Of a DNA stretch of 64,000 bases, positions 12,996 through 40,040 are shown in pieces; position 1 is the first letter of the stretch; each line of letters opens with the position of its first letter. The DNA is from Flaccisagitta enflata. Taxonomy: Eukaryota > Chaetognatha > Sagittoidea > Aphragmophora. The stretch covers positions 10,478,001 through 10,542,000 of the forward strand of contig OZ231128.1 of assembly GCA_965153355.1 (NCBI GenBank), written 5' to 3'. The notes under the pieces were generated by a model that saw only the letters and a list, made by a program, of their open reading frames with translations, ran no database searches and was not told where the DNA came from. A program made the position numbers and the translations under genes.

Positions 12996-13119
12996 AAATG
13001 GGAGTCTTTTTTTTCATTGCATGTTCTTCTGTGTGCATCTCATGATATCTGGTTGACTGCCTGCCTGTTTTTGTCATTCAAACTGTCTCTTTGTGTCTCT
13101 TTTTTGGTTTTCCTTTGTC

Positions 13120-13122
13120 TTT

Positions 13123-13169
<47 letters not shown>

Positions 13170-13207
13170 TCTCTCTTTCTCTCTCTCTCTTTCTCTCTTT
13201 TTCTCTT

Positions 13208-13238
<31 letters not shown>

Positions 13239-13301
13239 GTATGAGTGTATGAATATTGTGTGTGTGTGTGTGTGTCTGAAATCTGTCCCTTTCTATTCTC
13301 T

Positions 13302-13364
<63 letters not shown>

Positions 13365-13365
13365 G
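13120..13365. repeat. (GT)n and (CT)n microsatellites
   Basis: Long GT and CT runs. Reading frames over them are artefacts. Confidence 0.9.
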
Positions 13366-13374
13366 CAGAGTAAA

Positions 13375-13712
13375 AAGCTAGCGTCATAAAAGCTAGGGTC
13401 AATTTGTGTAACATCTTGACTTTTTTTTTAAGTTACACAAGGCTGAAAAATAGGGTCAATGAGGATTATCAATTTTTGTGAAGTTGCGAAAAATAAAAAG
13501 AAATTTAAAAAATCATAGCGCCAAAATTAATGATTGTAGAGACTTCTGGTTGACGCCATTTGAAAGAGAAAAATAAGCTCTTTCTTAGCCAAGAATATAA
13601 AAAAATGTATCATCCCACCTGGAAAAAAGCCTAATTTTCAAAAATTGCCCCAAACCGAAAATGGAAAACTATTTCTCCCCTAAGTTTCAAAAAGTCGAAT
13701 TACGTAATTCGA
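13375..13712. repeat. family D-like repeat ending in a TACGTA hairpin
   Basis: It shares atcatagcgccaaaattaat and ttctggttg(a/g)cgccatttgaaagagaaaa with 15285-15645 and, in reverse, with 33574-33810. It ends in the perfect palindrome gtcgaattacgtaattcga(c). Confidence 0.6.
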
Positions 13713-13717
13713 TTTTT

Positions 13718-15280
13718 AGTCGCGTGCACGCGACTCTATAACCCGCTCTGTCGGTCCGTCGGTCGGTCGGTCCGTCGGTCCGTCCGTAACACTTTGCTTT
13801 TTTTTGTCGTTTTACGTCATTTTAGGGTATTTTACATCATTTTAAGTCATTTTAAGTCATTCTAAGTCATTTCCAGTCATCTTCAGTTAATTTTAGTCAC
13901 TTAAGTCATTTTGTCATTTTTTGTCATTTTTGTCATTTCATATTATTATAAGTCATTTTAAGTCATTCTTAGTCATTCTAAGTTATTCTAAGTCATTCTA
14001 AGTCATTACAAGTCATTCTAAGTCATTACAAGTCATTCTAAGTCACTCTAAATTATTTTTTGGCTTTTGTAGTTTTTAGTAACACTTTGCTTTTTTACGT
14101 CGTTTTTGGTCAATTTTGGCCGTCTGGAGTCATTTTGAGTCATTTTTTTGTTGTTTTTGGTCATTTTTGGTTTCGTTTAGTTATTTTTGGTTGCTTTTAG
14201 TCATTTTTGGTCATTTTTGATCATTCATGTCACTTTGTACATTTAAACCATTTGTGTCATTTTTGGGCATTAAAAATAGTTTTAAGTCATTTTAAGTCAT
14301 TTTGGAACATTTCAGGTCATTTTTGGTCATTTAACATGGTTTTTTGGTTTTTGTTTTGTTTTTTTTGTTTTTGTTTTTTTTTTTTTGTTTTTTTTTGGTT
14401 TTTTGTTTTTTGTTTTTGGGTTTTTGGGTTTTTTGTTATTTTTTATTTTTTTTTTAATTTTTTTGTTTTTTTATTTTTTGTTCATTTATGTTTTTTTGTA
14501 TGTTATGGTCATTTATGTTTTTTGGTATGTTTTTGTCATATATGTCATGTCAAGTCTGCTGGTTTCAAGTTGGCTGATTAAGGTCTCCTGGTTTAAGTCT
14601 GCTGGTCAAGTCTGCTGGTCAAGTCTGCTGGTTTAAGTCTGCTGGTTTAAGTCTGCTGGTTTAAGTCTGCTGGTTTAAGTTGGCTGGTTTAAGTTGGCTG
14701 GTTTAAGTCTGCTGGTTTAAGTCTGCTGGTTTAAGTCTGCTGGTTTAAGTCTGCTGGTTTAAGTCTGCTGGTTTAAGTCTGCTGGTTTAGGTCTGCTGGT
14801 CTAAGTCTTCTGGTTTAATTTTGATGGTTTGAGTCTGCTGGTTTGAGTCTGCTGGTTTGAGTCTGCTGGTTTGAGTCTGCTGGTTGAAGTATGCTGTTTT
14901 ATGTATGCTGGTTTAAGTATGCTGGTTTAAGTCTGCTGGTTTGGGTCTGGTTTGAGTCTGGTTTGAGTCTGGTTTGAGTCTGGTTCATGTCTGGTTTGAG
15001 TCTGGTTTAATTCTGGTTTATGTCTAGTTTATGTCTGGTTTATGTCTGGTTTATGTCTGGTTTATATCTGGTTTTGGTCTGGTTTACATCTGGTTTTGGT
15101 CTGGTTTAGGTCTGGTTTAATTCTGGTTTGAGTCTGGTTTGAGTCTGGTTTGAGTCTGGTTTTAGTCTGGTTTGAGTCTGGTTTGAGTCTGATTTTCGAT
15201 AAAAAGATAGAATAAGGAGTCAGGTCAGTTCAGTTATTTTTGTCCTGCACGCGACTTATAAGTGTTGGCCTTGTTTTCCA
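13718..15280 (-). mobile_element. satellite-expanded hairpin element, subfamily A
   Basis: The hairpin terminus agtcgcgtgcacgcgact (13720) is followed by GGTCCGTCGG repeats and closed by tgcacgcgacttataagtgt and ggccttgttt (15246-15276). These are the two ends of the roughly 185-bp element seen at 32322 and 34799. Between them, about 1.4 kb consists of arrays: gtcattttaa, ggtttaagtctgct and ggtttgagtct units. Confidence 0.75.
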
Positions 15281-15284
15281 ATAA

Positions 15285-15645
15285 TGCAAAGGCTAGCGTC
15301 ATAAAAGTTAGGGCCAATTTGTGTAACATCTAACATCATGACAACATCACTCTTGTTACATGGGGCTGAAAAAAAGGGTCAATGAAAAATATCGATTTTT
15401 GCAAAAATGCAAAAAAATATTAAAAGATTCAAAAATTCATAGCGCCAAAATTAATGATTGTAAAGATTTCTGGTTGGCGCCATTTGAAAGAGAAAAATAA
15501 GCTCTTTCTTAGCTATGAATATCAAAAAATGTATCATCCCAACCCCAAAACGGCACAACTTCCGAAAATTGTCTCAAATCCAAAATGGAAAACTATTTCT
15601 CCCCTATGTTTCAAAAAGTCGAATTACGTAATTCGACTTTTTTCC
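15285..15645. repeat. family D-like repeat, second copy
   Basis: Alignable over nearly its whole length with 13375-13712. It ends in the palindrome gtcgaattacgtaattcgac (15619-15638). Confidence 0.6.
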
Positions 15646-16110
15646 AATAAGGCATGATTTTGTCCAGTCCCTTGGCATGCGCTCTAGTGTAGCTCAACTG
15701 TTCTTGCAGCATATCATGGCGTATAACTGACGCTAAATGGAGTGTAGAAAATCAACGTCATTTTTTGGTCGCGTCGTGTTTTAACCCAATGCTCCTGCCC
15801 AAATAGTCTAGTGACTTCAAACATGGCCCCTGCCCACCCGCACGCGACTTCGTTAGCCGTGTATCCGGTCTTGTTTAATTTGAAAAGCGCTAAATAGAGA
15901 AAATACCTAAAAACTGTTTGCCACTAATCAATCATTGCCTATGGGCACTTTTCAACTAAGTGTGTGAATCTTTGATCCGAACGTGTGCAACTCACACTTC
16001 AGGCTAGGCGCAGGCAAACTTAGGCACACTTCAGGCTAAGCACAGGCACTTGTCCACCAAGTGCAGGTGACTTTCAACATAAGCAACGTTTGATCTTCGA
16101 ATTACTGAAT

Positions 16111-18079
16111 TACAGACAAACCACTAATTTAGCTTGTGGAGGCACATAGGTTTTAGCACCACCCCCTACAGCCCAAAGCCATCAACCAATTATTAGTCGC
16201 GTGCACGCGACTCTATAACCCGCTCTGTCGGTCCGTCGGTCCGTCGGTCCGTCGGTCGGTCCGTCCGTCCGTCCGTCCGTAACACTTAGCTTTTTTTCGT
16301 CGTTTTACGTCATTTTAGGGTATTTTACATCATTTTAAGTCATTTTATGTCATTTTAAGTCATTTTCAGTCATTTTCAGTTAATTTTAGTCACTTAAGTC
16401 ATTTTGTCATTTTTTGTCATTTTTGTCATTTTATGTTATTATGAGTCATTTTAAGTCATTCTTAGTCATTCTAAGTTATTTTGAGTCATTCTAAGTCATT
16501 ATAAGTCATTACAAGTCATTCTAAGTCATTCTCAGTCACTTTCAGTTATTTTTGGCTTTTGTAGTTTTTAGCAACACTTTGCTTTTTTGCGTCGTCTGTA
16601 GTTATTTTGAGTCATTATTATGTTGTTTTTGGTCATTTTTGGTTGCTTTGAGTCATTTCTGGTTGCTTTTAGTCATTTTTGGTCATTTTTGATTATTTAC
16701 GTCACTTTGTTAATGTAAGTCATTTGTGTCTTTTTTGGGCATTTTAAGTCATTTTGGAAGATTTCAGGTCATTTTTGGTCATCTAACATGGTGTTTTGGT
16801 ATGTTTTGGTCTTTTATGTTTTTTGGTTTTTTGGTTTTTGGTTTTTGGTTTTTGGTTTTTTGGTTTTTTGGTTTTTTGGTTTTGGGTTTTTGGGTTTTTT
16901 GTTTATTGTTTTTTTTTTATTTTTTGGTCATCTAGGTTTTTTGGTATGTTTTGGTTATTTTTGTTTTTTGGTATGTTTTGGTCATATGTGGCATTTCAAG
17001 TCTGCTGGTTTAAGTCTGCTGGTTTAGGTCTGCTGGTTTAAGTCTGCTGGTTTAAGTCTGCTGGTTTAAGTCCACTGGTTCAAGTCTGCTGGTTTAAATC
17101 TGCTGATTTAAGTCTGCTGGTTTAATTCTGCTGGTTTAAGTTGGCTGGTTTAAGTCTGCTGGTTTAAGTCTGCTGGTTCAAGTCTGCTGGTTTAGGTCTG
17201 CTGGTTTAAGTCTGCTGGTTTAAGTCTGCTGGTTTAGGTCAGCTGGTTTAAGTCTGCTGGTTTAAGTCTGCTGGTTTAAGTCTGCTGGTTTAAGTCTGGT
17301 TTAAGTCTGGTTTAAGTCTGGTTTAATTCTGGTTTAATTCTAGTTTAAGTCTGGTTTAAGTCTGGTTTAAGTCTGGTTTAGGTCTGGTTTATGTATGGTT
17401 TAGTCTGGTTTTAGTCTGGTTTGAGTCTGGTTTGAGTCTGGTTTGAGTCTGGCTTGAGTCTGGTTTAAGTCTGGTTTAAGTCTGGTTTAAGTATGGTTTA
17501 AGTCTGGTTCATGTCTGGTTTAGGTCTGGGTTAGGTCTGGTTTATGTCTGGTTTAGGTCTGGTTTAGGTCTGGTTTTGGACTGGTTTTGGTCTGGTTTAG
17601 GTCTGGTTTAATTCTGGTTTGAATCTGGTTTGAGTCTGGTTTGAGTCTGGTTTGGGTCTGGTTTGGGTCTGGTTTAAGTCTGATTTTTGATAAAAAGATA
17701 CAACAAGGAGTCAGGTCAGTTCAGTTACTTTTGTCCTGCACGCGACTTATAGGTGTTGGCCTTGTTTTACTTGGAACTGCTCTGGATACCTTGGAGCATT
17801 ACAAATGGCGCCACCGTGGCGATTTTTGAATTACCACTTTTAAGCCCCCTAAATTTGCGATTTTTTGGCCTTCGGGGGGGGGTCATTCAGGGATGGGCAA
17901 AAAGTGGTCATTTGAGGGGGGGTTAAAAGTGGAAACCCAAAAATCGCTACGCTGGCGCCATTTATATTGCCCCTAAGTATCCAGAGCAGTTCCAAGTGAA
18001 AAAATTGATTGATGGGTTTGGGCTGTAGGGGGTGGTACTAACTCTGTGCCTCAACACGCTTAATTAGTGGTCTGTCTGT
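16111..18079. mobile_element. TA-type MITE split by a nested hairpin element
   Basis: The left TIR tacagacaaaccactaattt (16111) matches the right end aattagtggtctgtctgt (18079). Inward are ACCACCCCCTACAGCCCAAA and TGGCGCCACCGTGGCGATTT with their complements. Removing the nested element 16194-17766 leaves about 400 bp, the normal size of this family. Confidence 0.75.
16194..17766 (-). mobile_element. satellite-expanded hairpin element nested in MITE
   Basis: It has the same ends and internal arrays as 13718-15280 (gtcatt, ggtttaagtctgct, ggtttaagtct). The MITE's other arm shows the pre-insertion sequence as a run of T followed by cacttggaactgc. The insertion therefore sits in a T-run and left no target duplication. 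Confidence 0.8.
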
Positions 18080-18376
18080 GGTTATTTTGCTCCTTTGATT
18101 ATCAAATATCTAATGAACTGTGCATCAAATGAAAATTATGGACTACGTACCCAAACTAATTAGCTTTTAAATTTGGGGGATATCAGCATAAATCGATCAG
18201 TATTTTTCCAAGTGTTTTTTTTTTTTTCAAATGACTTTCCTTCCTCTGTCAATCCCGCAAGAAATGTGTAAAAAGACTGGAATTGGTACGTTAACGTAAA
18301 AACATAAAAATCAAGAAAATCCAAAAACAACTACGAATTGTCTGATAATAGAAAGTCGAGGGCCAGAGGCAGAAAA

Positions 18377-18558
18377 CGACAGTTAAATCCCGCTCGAACG
18401 GATTTCAAGGGGCTAACAATTTTTTTCCGTTATAAACGGAATTTTATTTAAGCAAACGTGGGAAATAAAAGAGAACTAGTTGTGGGGATAAAGAAGCAAT
18501 ATCTCTTATAGGGGGAATTCCAAAAAAGCGGGTCTGTTGGAGCGGGGTTCAACTGTAT
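18377..18558. mobile_element. MITE with ACAGTTnAAtCCCGCTC TIRs
   Basis: acagttaaatcccgctcgaa at the left and the complement of gagcggggttcaactgta at the right, about 180 bp. It is the same family as 40831-41013, a mariner-like TIR type. Confidence 0.7.
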
Positions 18559-18682
18559 AATGAAATCTCAGTAAAGACACATCGGACTACAAGACCGTTG
18601 CCGTTGTCCGGCCGTCCATCGTTCCCAACTACGCAATGCGTATGTCTGTCGCGCCTTCGCTGAGCTCTTGGTCTTTTTGACA

Positions 18683-19060
18683 TACCGCATTTCTTGTAAT
18701 TAGCGCCCCGGGCGCTTTACAAATTGAAATGAAACATTGTTTTAAACCTGCAATAAGCCCCCCTAATGTTTATATAATAAGCCCCCCTAATGTTTATATA
18801 ATGTATTATGAAATTTACACTGAAATGTACACTTTTTGACAATTTTCTTAGAATTTAAATCAGTAAATCACTGAAAAAGAGAATATTTTGTTGTATTGCA
18901 TCCAATTCTCAAATGGTTTTGGCAAAAAAATGGAATTTCCAATGAATTTTCTATGATTTTTTTTTCTCAAAAATTCATTCTTATCATGACCTCATTCTTT
19001 CATGAAAGAGGGGTGGGGCGCTAATTAAAAGGCGGGGCGATAAATGCAAGAAATACGGTA
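18683..19060. mobile_element. 378-bp TA-flanked MITE
   Basis: TIRs TACCGCATTTCTTGTAATTA and the complement of gcaagaaatacggta, with GCGCCCC subterminal motifs on both sides. Related to 6622-6968. Confidence 0.75.
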
Positions 19061-19110
19061 CGCTTCATTGCTTACATTTGAAGACAGTCAAGATAATTTA
19101 GAATGTTACA

Positions 19111-19433
19111 CAGGGGTGTATAAAGTTGAGTATTCCCCCCCCCCGGTGGAGGGGGAATAAAATCAGAAGGTTTGGAGATGGGGAAGAAAATCAAAAATTT
19201 AAAAAAAAGAAAAAAGAAAATTTTTGAAGATCTAACACTTTTGGTAGTACCAAAAGGTAAAATACAATTACTACAACACATTTTAACACTATTTAAACCT
19301 AGAATATACTGTTTTTTAGGCTTTTAGGGGAAAAAATCAGAGATTTTGTTACGCGACGCGTTGCGTCGCAGGGAAGAAAATCAAAGGCAGGGGGGGAATA
19401 AAATCAAAAGCCGCTCAACTATATACACCCCTG
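19111..19433. mobile_element. hAT-type MITE, intact copy
   Basis: TIRs CAGGGGTGTATAaAGTTGAG and the complement of CTCAACTATATACACCCCTG enclose 323 bp. The left and right flanks (atgttaca and attttata) agree at 6 of 8 positions, consistent with a decayed 8-bp duplication. A copy at 53707-54039 has a perfect one. Confidence 0.75.
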
Positions 19434-19732
19434 ATTTTATATGTAACCAACTCGAGCAACTGGCCCCACGGCCCACGCCACTCGTCCATGTCGAAGAAAA
19501 AGAAAAAGGTTATGATAATTTCTTTTTGTGCAAGAACAAAAAAAAAACTGTAATAGAAAATGCAAGCTCGTGAAATCGCAACATCATGCTACTTATGTAT
19601 TGAGTGAAGAAAAGTTCAAGATAAAAAGTTAACAACGAGCTAGCGGATGGATATGTATGGATCCCGACTGTGCTTCCATCACTAGCTTCCTGGGTTTAAT
19701 GATTGATAGCGATTGGATGTAGACCGTAGAGC

Positions 19733-34332
<14,600 letters not shown>

Positions 34333-34402
34333 TTGCGAGGGCTGATATATGATATATCCGAGAAAAGTTCCTCTGAACTGCTTTCAATGCGCCTCCGTCA
34401 TC

Positions 34403-34410
34403 TGACGTCA
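34403..34410. promoter_or_regulatory. CRE palindrome TGACGTCA upstream of MCT
   Basis: A perfect CREB/ATF consensus about 71 bp before the MCT start codon, in a short GC-richer patch that is probably the promoter or 5' leader. Spacing fits a proximal promoter site. No TATA box is evident. Confidence 0.45.
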
Positions 34411-34491
34411 AAGCGACTCATCTCTCGATCTGGAACGGGGAGAAAATAAAGAGACAAAATTGAGTTGAGCAATATTTCATCTACACTTCTT

Positions 34492-34674
34492 TAGTGGAGC
34501 ACCACTAGAGCGCACCAGCTTATAAGGTATGCTCGCCTATAAAGCATGCAACTTTCTCTTTCTATCCCCTGAGATATCTTGTAGCTATTTGTATGTTGGC
34601 AATAAGGCAACTTCACTTTAGGGTATAATTTTATCTAGTCCCTTGGCATGCGCTCTAGTGAAGCTCCACTGTAT
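34492..34674. mobile_element. 183-bp MITE with GTGGAGCaCCACTAGAGCGC TIRs
   Basis: agtggagcaccactagagcg at the left is complementary to cgctctagtgaagctccact at the right. It is the best copy of a family fragmentary at 6240, 7180, 12830 and 15640. Confidence 0.75.
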
Positions 34675-34798
34675 TCTCATTTCACGGCATGCAGTTATCA
34701 CAATGAATGCGCTTGAGTTCACATTTGTTTGCGGGTCAAGACAAATTCTTTTAGTGCAGACAGTGATAACAATTTTCTGGAAATCGCGAAATGATATT

Positions 34799-34984
34799 TT
34801 TAGTCGCGTGCTGCGCGTCTACACCCCGCTTTGTCGGTCCGTCGGTCCGTCCGTCCATCCATCCCACTTTACTTTTTTTGGGTTTTTGCGGTCTTTGGCC
34901 TCACTGCTCCTGCCCAAGTGACCTTAAATACGGCCCCTGCCCACCCGCACGCGACTGGGGTAGCCGTGTATCCGGCCTTGTTTC
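34799..34984 (-). mobile_element. hairpin element, complete ~185-bp copy
   Basis: tagtcgcgtgctgcgcgtct, cggtccgtcggtccgtccgt, cccacccgcacgcgactggg, ending atccggccttgttt. It lies about 470 bp upstream of the MCT start. Confidence 0.8.
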
Positions 34985-35547
34985 TATAGACGCAGGTTTG
35001 ACGGGGAACGTGTGAATTTTTTTCAAGTACCGACGGCAACTGATCCCCTGACAAAGCCCGTTAGATGAATCATGATTATGAAGCCCATTTCATGAATGAA
35101 ATAGAAGAAAACAGTTTCCAAAGTTACACTTTTCTGAAAGTGGGCGGTCTCTATGAAGGACACAAATTTGAAAGCACATTTTTGGAGCCGTAATCGAAGA
35201 AGTTTGCCCGCGACAAAGACATCACACGCACACACACACCGTCTGTAGTATCGAAGATAATGACAACGAGCAACTGTTTTTGACCTTTGAATTATTTGAG
35301 ACAAGTGCATTGAAAGAAGATTCAAAATCTAACGACCGTGTAAAAAAATGATAAGTATTGATAACCATTTCGCTGCATGATTTTAAAAATTCACGTTTCT
35401 ACCACAAAACTTCAAAAAAGAGGAGTTGCAATTGGAAACGCAAAAAAAGAAAAAAAAAGATGTGCCTCTTTGAAAGATAAGATCACGTTGAGAGAGATTG
35501 TTTGAACTATCCAATCCTCCATTAAACAATTAAGTACTAACTTTACC

Positions 35548-35760
35548 GGTGTAAGAAAAACAAGTGACGCGGGGTCACAATATCGTTGCTGACAGGTGGG
35601 CAGGGGCATCCAATCTCCACCCACCCCCAAACATACACAAAAAGTATCAAAAACGCTCGTTTTCCCACTTGATGGGAAAACTCAATGACCCCAGACAGAT
35701 GGATGAACCAACGGACAGACGAACAGAGCCTCTTATAGAGTTGAGTGTCCGCAACTAAAA
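35548..35760 (+). mobile_element. hairpin element, subfamily B
   Basis: cgttgctgacaggtgggcag at the 5' side; cacagacgaacagagcctct-type tail and degenerate hairpin gagttgagtgtccgcaacta at the 3' side. Confidence 0.65.
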
Positions 35761-36447
35761 ACTTAAAGAATAAGGTGAACTTCGCACCCAAAAAGCCGGA
35801 AATTATGGTTTAATTTTGTGTACAACTTAATCTTACTTAGCTCTTCCTCCAAATTTCAAAATAGCCGGTTTAAAAAGAAGTAGATTGATGTACTGTGAAA
35901 CAAGCCTTTCATTGTTAAACATGTTAACTTGTCATGTTAATAGCACCTATCCATCAAACTTTTTTTTCATGTTCGCACATCTTTTTCAGTTTAGTAGATT
36001 CGTTTATAAACTAAGTATGAAAAGTTAAAAACAATTTTTCATCGTCCTATTCTTTCCAACTGTTATGCCTACAAAGACTTCAAAACAAGACCAGTAGGGA
36101 AATAGGTCACACTCGCTAAAATGTATATAAAAAAAAATAGACCGCGTGTTTTAGTTTCGCACAGCTCATAAAAACATGAGCCGATCTCTCATTGATATGA
36201 TGAGAACCACGATCTTCCGCAATCGCTGAATTTTTTGCGCGACTAAAATTGAATCCGAAAAATGAAAAAAATTGGGAAGTGGAGAGAGAACAAGGTCATA
36301 GGACCAACGTCGCGTGCGTCGGCGCTTATTAATGATGGGCAGACAGACAGAAAATTAGACAGACAGAAAATTAGACAGACAGAAATTTTTTTTTTCAAAT
36401 GACTTTTGAACCACTTGTCTACTCCTCCAAGATCCTTTTCTAATGTT

Positions 36448-36650
36448 TAACAAGTGACGCGGGGTCTGAATATCGTTGCGGACGGGTGGGCAGGGGCATC
36501 CATCCCCCATCCACACCCCAACCCCCCCCCCCATGGCCCACACCCAAACAGTATCTAAAATGCTCGTTTTCCCATTTTTCAACTCGATAACCTCCGATGG
36601 ACGAATGGACAAAGCCTCTTATAGAGTTGCGTGTCCGCAACTAAAAACAA
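36448..36650 (+). mobile_element. hairpin element, subfamily B
   Basis: 5' gttgcggacgggtgggcagg; 3' aaagcctcttatagagttgc and gtgtccgcaacta. Here X is GTTGCGGAC, not GTCGCGTGC, yet it still pairs with its own hairpin. Confidence 0.75.
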
Positions 36651-37199
36651 AAAGATAAAAAAACTTGAAAACTTCTCAAGACGGACCAATGGACGGACCA
36701 ACGGACTGCTTGAAATGAACCAACGGACAAACAGACCAACGGACCGAAAAGTGGCTGAAAGCGTCGCGTAGCGCGCGACCAAAAAAAAAAGAGAGACGAT
36801 GAGGGAGAAAGAAAAAATCAGTCGACTGAGAGAAGCAAAATGATCGAGAGATGTTATAACTGGTACAAAAGCTAAGATATACACAAAGATACAAAAGGAT
36901 TTGATCATTAACACGAGAAGAATCATGTTTCGATGGCCTTGGGACGTGCTGAGTAAGGCATGAAAGAGACAGAGAGAGAGAAAGAGCACACGTCGCACAT
37001 GCGAATCGCGCATCGGTTATCGTCGCATGCGAGATCAGCTGGAAGAGACGAGACAGAGAGAGAGAGAGAGAGAGAGAATGGGGATAACTGCGAGTTCATC
37101 CGAAATGAGGGGAGAAGAAGAAGAGGAAGATGGAATGACATCTGGCACAAAAAAAAACTTGAGAGACCACGAGAAAAGTTCGAGGAGACCTTCAATAAG

Positions 37200-38480
37200 A
37201 AGTTCTTGGTTTACCGATGAAAAGATAAAGACGAGAGATATATGTACTCAAAAATTACTTGAAATGATTCTGAGGGTGAAAAATGATTGACCATCGCGAT
37301 ATACGTATATGACGCAGAGCCAGATCGGACGAGCAGTTTTTATTCATCCCTTTCTATAGGCTGTTGCAATTTTTTTTACCCCTTTGATGAAATCATGAGT
37401 GTGGTCATATATCATACATACACTATCTTATGCCTGAATGCCCACAAATGAGTACCAGGACCGAGTAATGATGTTTTATGGGTCTAAATCATTGATACAA
37501 TAGTCATATCTGAAGAAAAATGAGTTCCCTTGCCTTTTTCATCAGCGGGACTAATGAAGCTTTCCATCAAAACCATCACCTCTGGTATGTCAATGATGGA
37601 ACTTTTAGCTAATATATAATCCTAAGGTTATTTTCACTACGAAAAAAATCTGGAGGCTTCAGGCTTAAATGTAAGCTCATAAAAAAAATTCAAAGTTAAG
37701 ATGTCGAAGTGACCATTCGATATCAATTTTTTGTACTTTTTTTGTATTATTACATCATTCAGCTATCCAACATTCAATGAATGGAGCACGCTTAGTGAAA
37801 ATAGTGTTGCTACGTGTCAGAGGGGATTATTGCTCGGTTTTTACCATGGGGAAGCTCTTCAGACATGCTAAATCGGTTTCCAATGGGAGATCATCACTAT
37901 CTATTACATTTTCGAAAATATTATTTTCAGTTTTGAGAATTATAAATCTCTAAAATGAATACAAATCATGTATTTTTGAGAACATAGCGGCCTTGGTATT
38001 ATAAATGGCTAGCCCGCTATGTTTTTGTTTTTTTCATTTTCTCATTTTCGATGCAAATTTTTTTCTCAGTGAATTAATCATGGAACCTTTTTTCATCATT
38101 TTTATCTTATTTCATCTCAAGTAGATACAGCTTGCAAGACATAGATCAAACGCACTATGATGGGTGGGCAGGGACATTAGCAAGGCCATATGTTATCTAA
38201 ATACAAATAGTGGTTGATTGGGCAGGGGCAGTAACATGCTTGGGCAGAGGCTAAAAGTACAAAGAGTTTGTCATTTTCCAAAACAAAGCCAGATACATCG
38301 CTACCCTAGAAATCTGTCAGAGAGCTAGAGCAGTGATGGCAAAGCTCACCAGGGCATTAGGGCAAGGTCCTTGTGGCAGGGGCAGTATTGTACAATATCT
38401 CTTTAGAAACACTGTATTTGGTGAAAGACGGACAAACAAACCATCATCCATCATGTTAGCCTTACTGTTCAGAAATATAT
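37200..38480. other. no gene seen
   Basis: AT-rich unique-looking DNA. The only structure is a short palindrome around 37985-38025 (acatagcggcc...ggctagcccgctatgt). Confidence 0.45.
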
Positions 38481-38539
38481 GACTGAACAATGGAATAAAT
38501 CGAATCATTAAACGATTTGTTTAATGAATGAAAAATGTA

Positions 38540-38650
38540 AGGATTGAATGAATGAATAAATGAATGAAGGAAGGAAGGAAGGAATGAATGAATGGAGGAA
38601 AGAATGAATGAATAAATGAATGAATGAATGAATGAATGAATGAATAAACG
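38540..38650. repeat. (GAAT)n microsatellite
   Basis: gaatgaatgaat arrays with substitutions. Confidence 0.85.
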
Positions 38651-39061
38651 AAAAGGCAATAGCTTGAGAAGCAATAGGAACAAACGCAAACATCAAACTT
38701 GACCTAATATGATCTAGAACCAAATGCTTGCAAGACTTTATGACCGTAATTTTGGTCCCTCTCTCTCACTTAATTTTTTGGTCTCTTTCATTCCCTCGTA
38801 TCGTACCAGTAAAGGCAGCTATTGCCAACCAGAAAAAAACCTTCAAGGTTTTTTTTTTTTTTTTTTTTAGAGAAACAAGGCCACGTGTGTATCGTTGAAT
38901 GAACGCGTTACCCGACAGACCAACCGACCAACCAACCAACCAACGGACACAGCCAGCTATAGAGGTGCATTGTTGCAGCTAAAAAGCAGATTCACTGATT
39001 AATTTCTCAATTTTTGATTTTTGATTTTTTCCAATAATCTTGATTTCATACCTTTTTAATT

Positions 39062-39200
39062 GCTGACACGCGACTCTACACCTTGCCGTGTTGGTTGGTC
39101 TGTCTGTCCGTAAAATTTCGAAATTGCGAGCGGTTTTGGCATTAATGCTCCTGCCGAACCGTCCGCGACTGGATTGCCGTGTATCCGGCCTTGTTTTTTG
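39062..39200 (-). mobile_element. hairpin element, truncated
   Basis: gacacgcgactctacacctt, ttggttggtctgtctgtccg, ctgctcctgccgaaccgtcc, ending gtatccggccttgttt. It lies head to head with 39283-39432. Confidence 0.65.
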
Positions 39201-39282
39201 GTCGCGGAATTGTAATACAACATGGGGATTTGTTCATCTGTCTCTTATTGTGTTTGTGGAAACATCATGCCCGAGTTGAACA

Positions 39283-39432
39283 AGCCAGGATACACGGCAA
39301 TCCAGTCTCGGCCCGGACGGATGGGCGGGAGCAGTAACTCAAAAATTGCTTGCAATTCAAAAATGTTATGGGGGGACCAACCAACCTACCGACACGGCGA
39401 AGTGTCGAGTCGCGTGTCCGCGACTAAAAAAA
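39283..39432 (+). mobile_element. hairpin element copy
   Basis: caagccaggatacacggcaa, gcgggagcagtaactcaaaa, caccgacacggcgaagtgtc-type tail, and hairpin gagtcgcgtgtccgcgacta. Confidence 0.65.
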
Positions 39433-39472
39433 TGAAAATGGGCGTTTAAAATGCCGCAGTAATGATTTGCGA

Positions 39473-39712
<240 letters not shown>

Positions 39713-39789
39713 GGATACTGTGATTCCTTGTGACTTGACATTTCCTTCTTTTATTCTGTGTGAACAAATTACTGCTTGACTGTTTCAAA

Positions 39790-40040
39790 GAATGAATGAA
39801 TGAATGAATGTTTAAATGGATGATTGACTGAATGAATGAATGAATTACCTGATATCCGTATGAATAGATGGAGCCTGATGCTATCATAAAGAAACGCGCC
39901 TTAAGCTCGACCTATTATTTTCTCATTGAATGAATTGATGTATGAAATTATGAATGATGAATGTATGACTGAATGAATGGATGAATGAATTCATGAATGA
40001 ATTGATGGATGAATGATGAATGAATGAATGACTATATTCT
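39790..40040. repeat. degenerate (GAAT)n field
   Basis: gaatgaatgaatg repeats interrupted by unique DNA. Confidence 0.7.

Noticed and set aside
13718-17766. CRISPR-like regular repeats
   Set aside because: Directly adjoining short tandem units without unique spacers, in an animal genome.
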